Shown here: piece by piece, positions 5,008 through 5,843 of the stretch
Layout of the letters: each line of letters begins with the position of its first letter
Position numbering within the stretch: position 1 is the first letter of the stretch
Source: an uncultured Devosia sp.
GTDB taxonomy: Bacteria; Pseudomonadota; Alphaproteobacteria; Rhizobiales; Devosiaceae
Direction of reading: 5' to 3'
Assembly: GCA_946480655.1 (NCBI GenBank)
Contig: CAMLKN010000147.1
Location: forward strand, 1-5,843
DNA: 5,843 bases
Position numbers and translations under genes: made by a program
Notes under the pieces: model-generated
Seen by the model: only the letters and a program-made list of their open reading frames with translations
Database searches by the model: none
Told to the model about the DNA's origin: nothing

Positions 5008-5760
5008 ATGAACAAGCCGGCACCCAAAGAACCCTCCATGGACGAAATCCTGTCGTCCATTCGACAGATCATCGCCGACGATGATGCTGCCGGGGCGCCC
5101 CGCCGGCCGTCTGTTCAGGCGGCGCCGCCGCCGATGCAGGCCGCGCCCGCCCGCCCGCTGTCCGAGCCGGCCGATCGTGACCTGAGCGACATGCTCGACG
5201 ATATCGAGCCTCTGGCTCTGTCTCCCTCTCAGATCGTGGAAGAGGGGGGAGACGCCGAGGGGTTCAGCTTCGATTCGATCTTGGCAGATACCGAGGCCGG
5301 CGACGGTCCGACCTTGGTTGACGCAGACGATGTCGGCTTCGCCGCCGACGATGGCTTGCCCAGCTTCGATCCGGCCCCCGCCCGTGAGCCGTTTGCGCCC
5401 GCCAGCCGCCAGCCCGAAGCTGCTCCCGAGCCGCTCTCCATGGTCTTTGCAGACCCCGAGCCGGAACTCGAGCCCGCACCTATGCCCCAGATGAGCGCAT
5501 CTCAGGCTGCGCCTCTGCCCGATCCCACGCTGACTTCGGACATGGCCGACCAGTTGCTCGAACCGGCCACCCGCGCCGCCGTTCGGGGTTCGATCGGTAA
5601 GTTGACCGCCCTGGGAATCGGCAACCCCGGCCTGACAATTGAAGCCATGATGCGCGATATGTTGCGCCCCATGCTCAAGGAATGGCTGGACGAGAACCTG
5701 CCGTCCGTCGTCGAGCGCATGGTGGAAAAGGAAATAGCCCGCGTCTCTCGCGGCGAATAG
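5008..5760 (+). CDS. popZ: PopZ-family polar organising protein (DUF2497)
   Basis: In Caulobacter and relatives, PopZ self-assembles into a microdomain at the cell pole that anchors the chromosome origin through ParB and gathers cell-cycle regulators. The 250 residues show the family's three-part layout. The N-terminal interaction helix EPSMDEILSSIRQIIADDD (8-26) is almost identical to the Caulobacter motif. A long acidic, proline- and alanine-rich disordered linker covers about 27-175. The C-terminal oligomerisation region starts at TSDMADQLLEP (176-186), continues with LTIEAMMRDMLRPMLKEWLDEN (209-230), and ends in LPSVVERMVEKEIARVSRG (231-249). Caulobacter PopZ is 177 residues; the extra length here is in the linker, which probably tunes condensate fluidity. 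The ATG at 5008 has AAGAGG five bases upstream and keeps the conserved helix intact. The next ATG, at 5038, would cut into that motif. The tolC terminator upstream implies its own promoter, which I could not place in 4876-5007. Confidence 0.92.
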   Translation: MNKPAPKEPSMDEILSSIRQIIADDDAAGAPRRPSVQAAPPPMQAAPARPLSEPADRDLSDMLDDIEPLALSPSQIVEEGGDAEGFSFDSILADTEAGDGPTLVDADDVGFAADDGLPSFDPAPAREPFAPASRQPEAAPEPLSMVFADPEPELEPAPMPQMSASQAAPLPDPTLTSDMADQLLEPATRAAVRGSIGKLTALGIGNPGLTIEAMMRDMLRPMLKEWLDENLPSVVERMVEKEIARVSRGE

Positions 5761-5843
5761 AGTGCTCGGGGACCTCCGCCGTTTCAACGGCTGTTGACCC
5801 CGCACCCCGCATTTGCTTGAAGTCTGCCAATCTGTTTTCCGAC
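5761..5843. other. Non-coding right end with a short palindrome
   Basis: No start codon of a plausible gene is seen on either strand. The palindrome GCCGTT-TC-AACGGC lies at 5778-5791, 18 bases after the popZ stop, and lacks a following T run. TTGACC at 5794-5799 is a good -35 hexamer, but I see no convincing -10. In related genomes valS often follows; if so, this is its upstream region. Confidence 0.4.

Overview
This GC-rich window looks like the chromosome of an alphaproteobacterium in the order Hyphomicrobiales (Rhizobiales); Devosiaceae or a near relative is my guess. The main support is the block of an isoaspartyl-methyltransferase-like gene, a TolC-type outer-membrane factor and a PopZ-family polar organiser. 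From memory this order is common in Hyphomicrobiales, where valS often comes next. The tRNA-Cys and the codon use fit. The genus was not tested.

Left part, minus strand (1-1968): three genes read leftwards. A 70-codon gene of unknown function (1756-1968) is followed after 75 bases by a BenE-family membrane transporter (493-1680). The transporter stop and the start of a MobA-type molybdenum cofactor nucleotidyltransferase overlap as ATGA (493-496), and the MobA gene runs off the left edge. The overlap implies translational coupling of transporter and cofactor enzyme.

Middle, plus strand (1969-2680): a divergent, lightly coding stretch. It holds tRNA-Cys(GCA) with encoded CCA (2116-2189), a strong rho-independent terminator (2324-2354), and a 63-codon gene for a very hydrophilic protein (2418-2609). 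That small gene has a near-perfect Shine-Dalgarno and, just upstream, a GGAAC-N16-GGTT element resembling promoters of the alphaproteobacterial general-stress sigma factor EcfG.

Right part, plus strand (2679-5843): the methyltransferase-like gene (2679-3326), tolC (3453-4823) and popZ (5008-5760). tolC has its own probable promoter, overlapped by a pair of 11-bp direct repeats, and ends at a perfect 11-bp-stem terminator. The popZ gene is therefore probably transcribed separately. The last 83 bases have no gene start.

Most of the window is ordinary core genome. No mobile element, CRISPR array or phage gene is visible. The points worth a second look are the degenerate active-site motifs of the methyltransferase-like protein, the transporter-mobA coupling, the stress-type promoter before the small hydrophilic protein, the possible short RNA between tRNA-Cys and the terminator, and the direct repeats at the tolC promoter.
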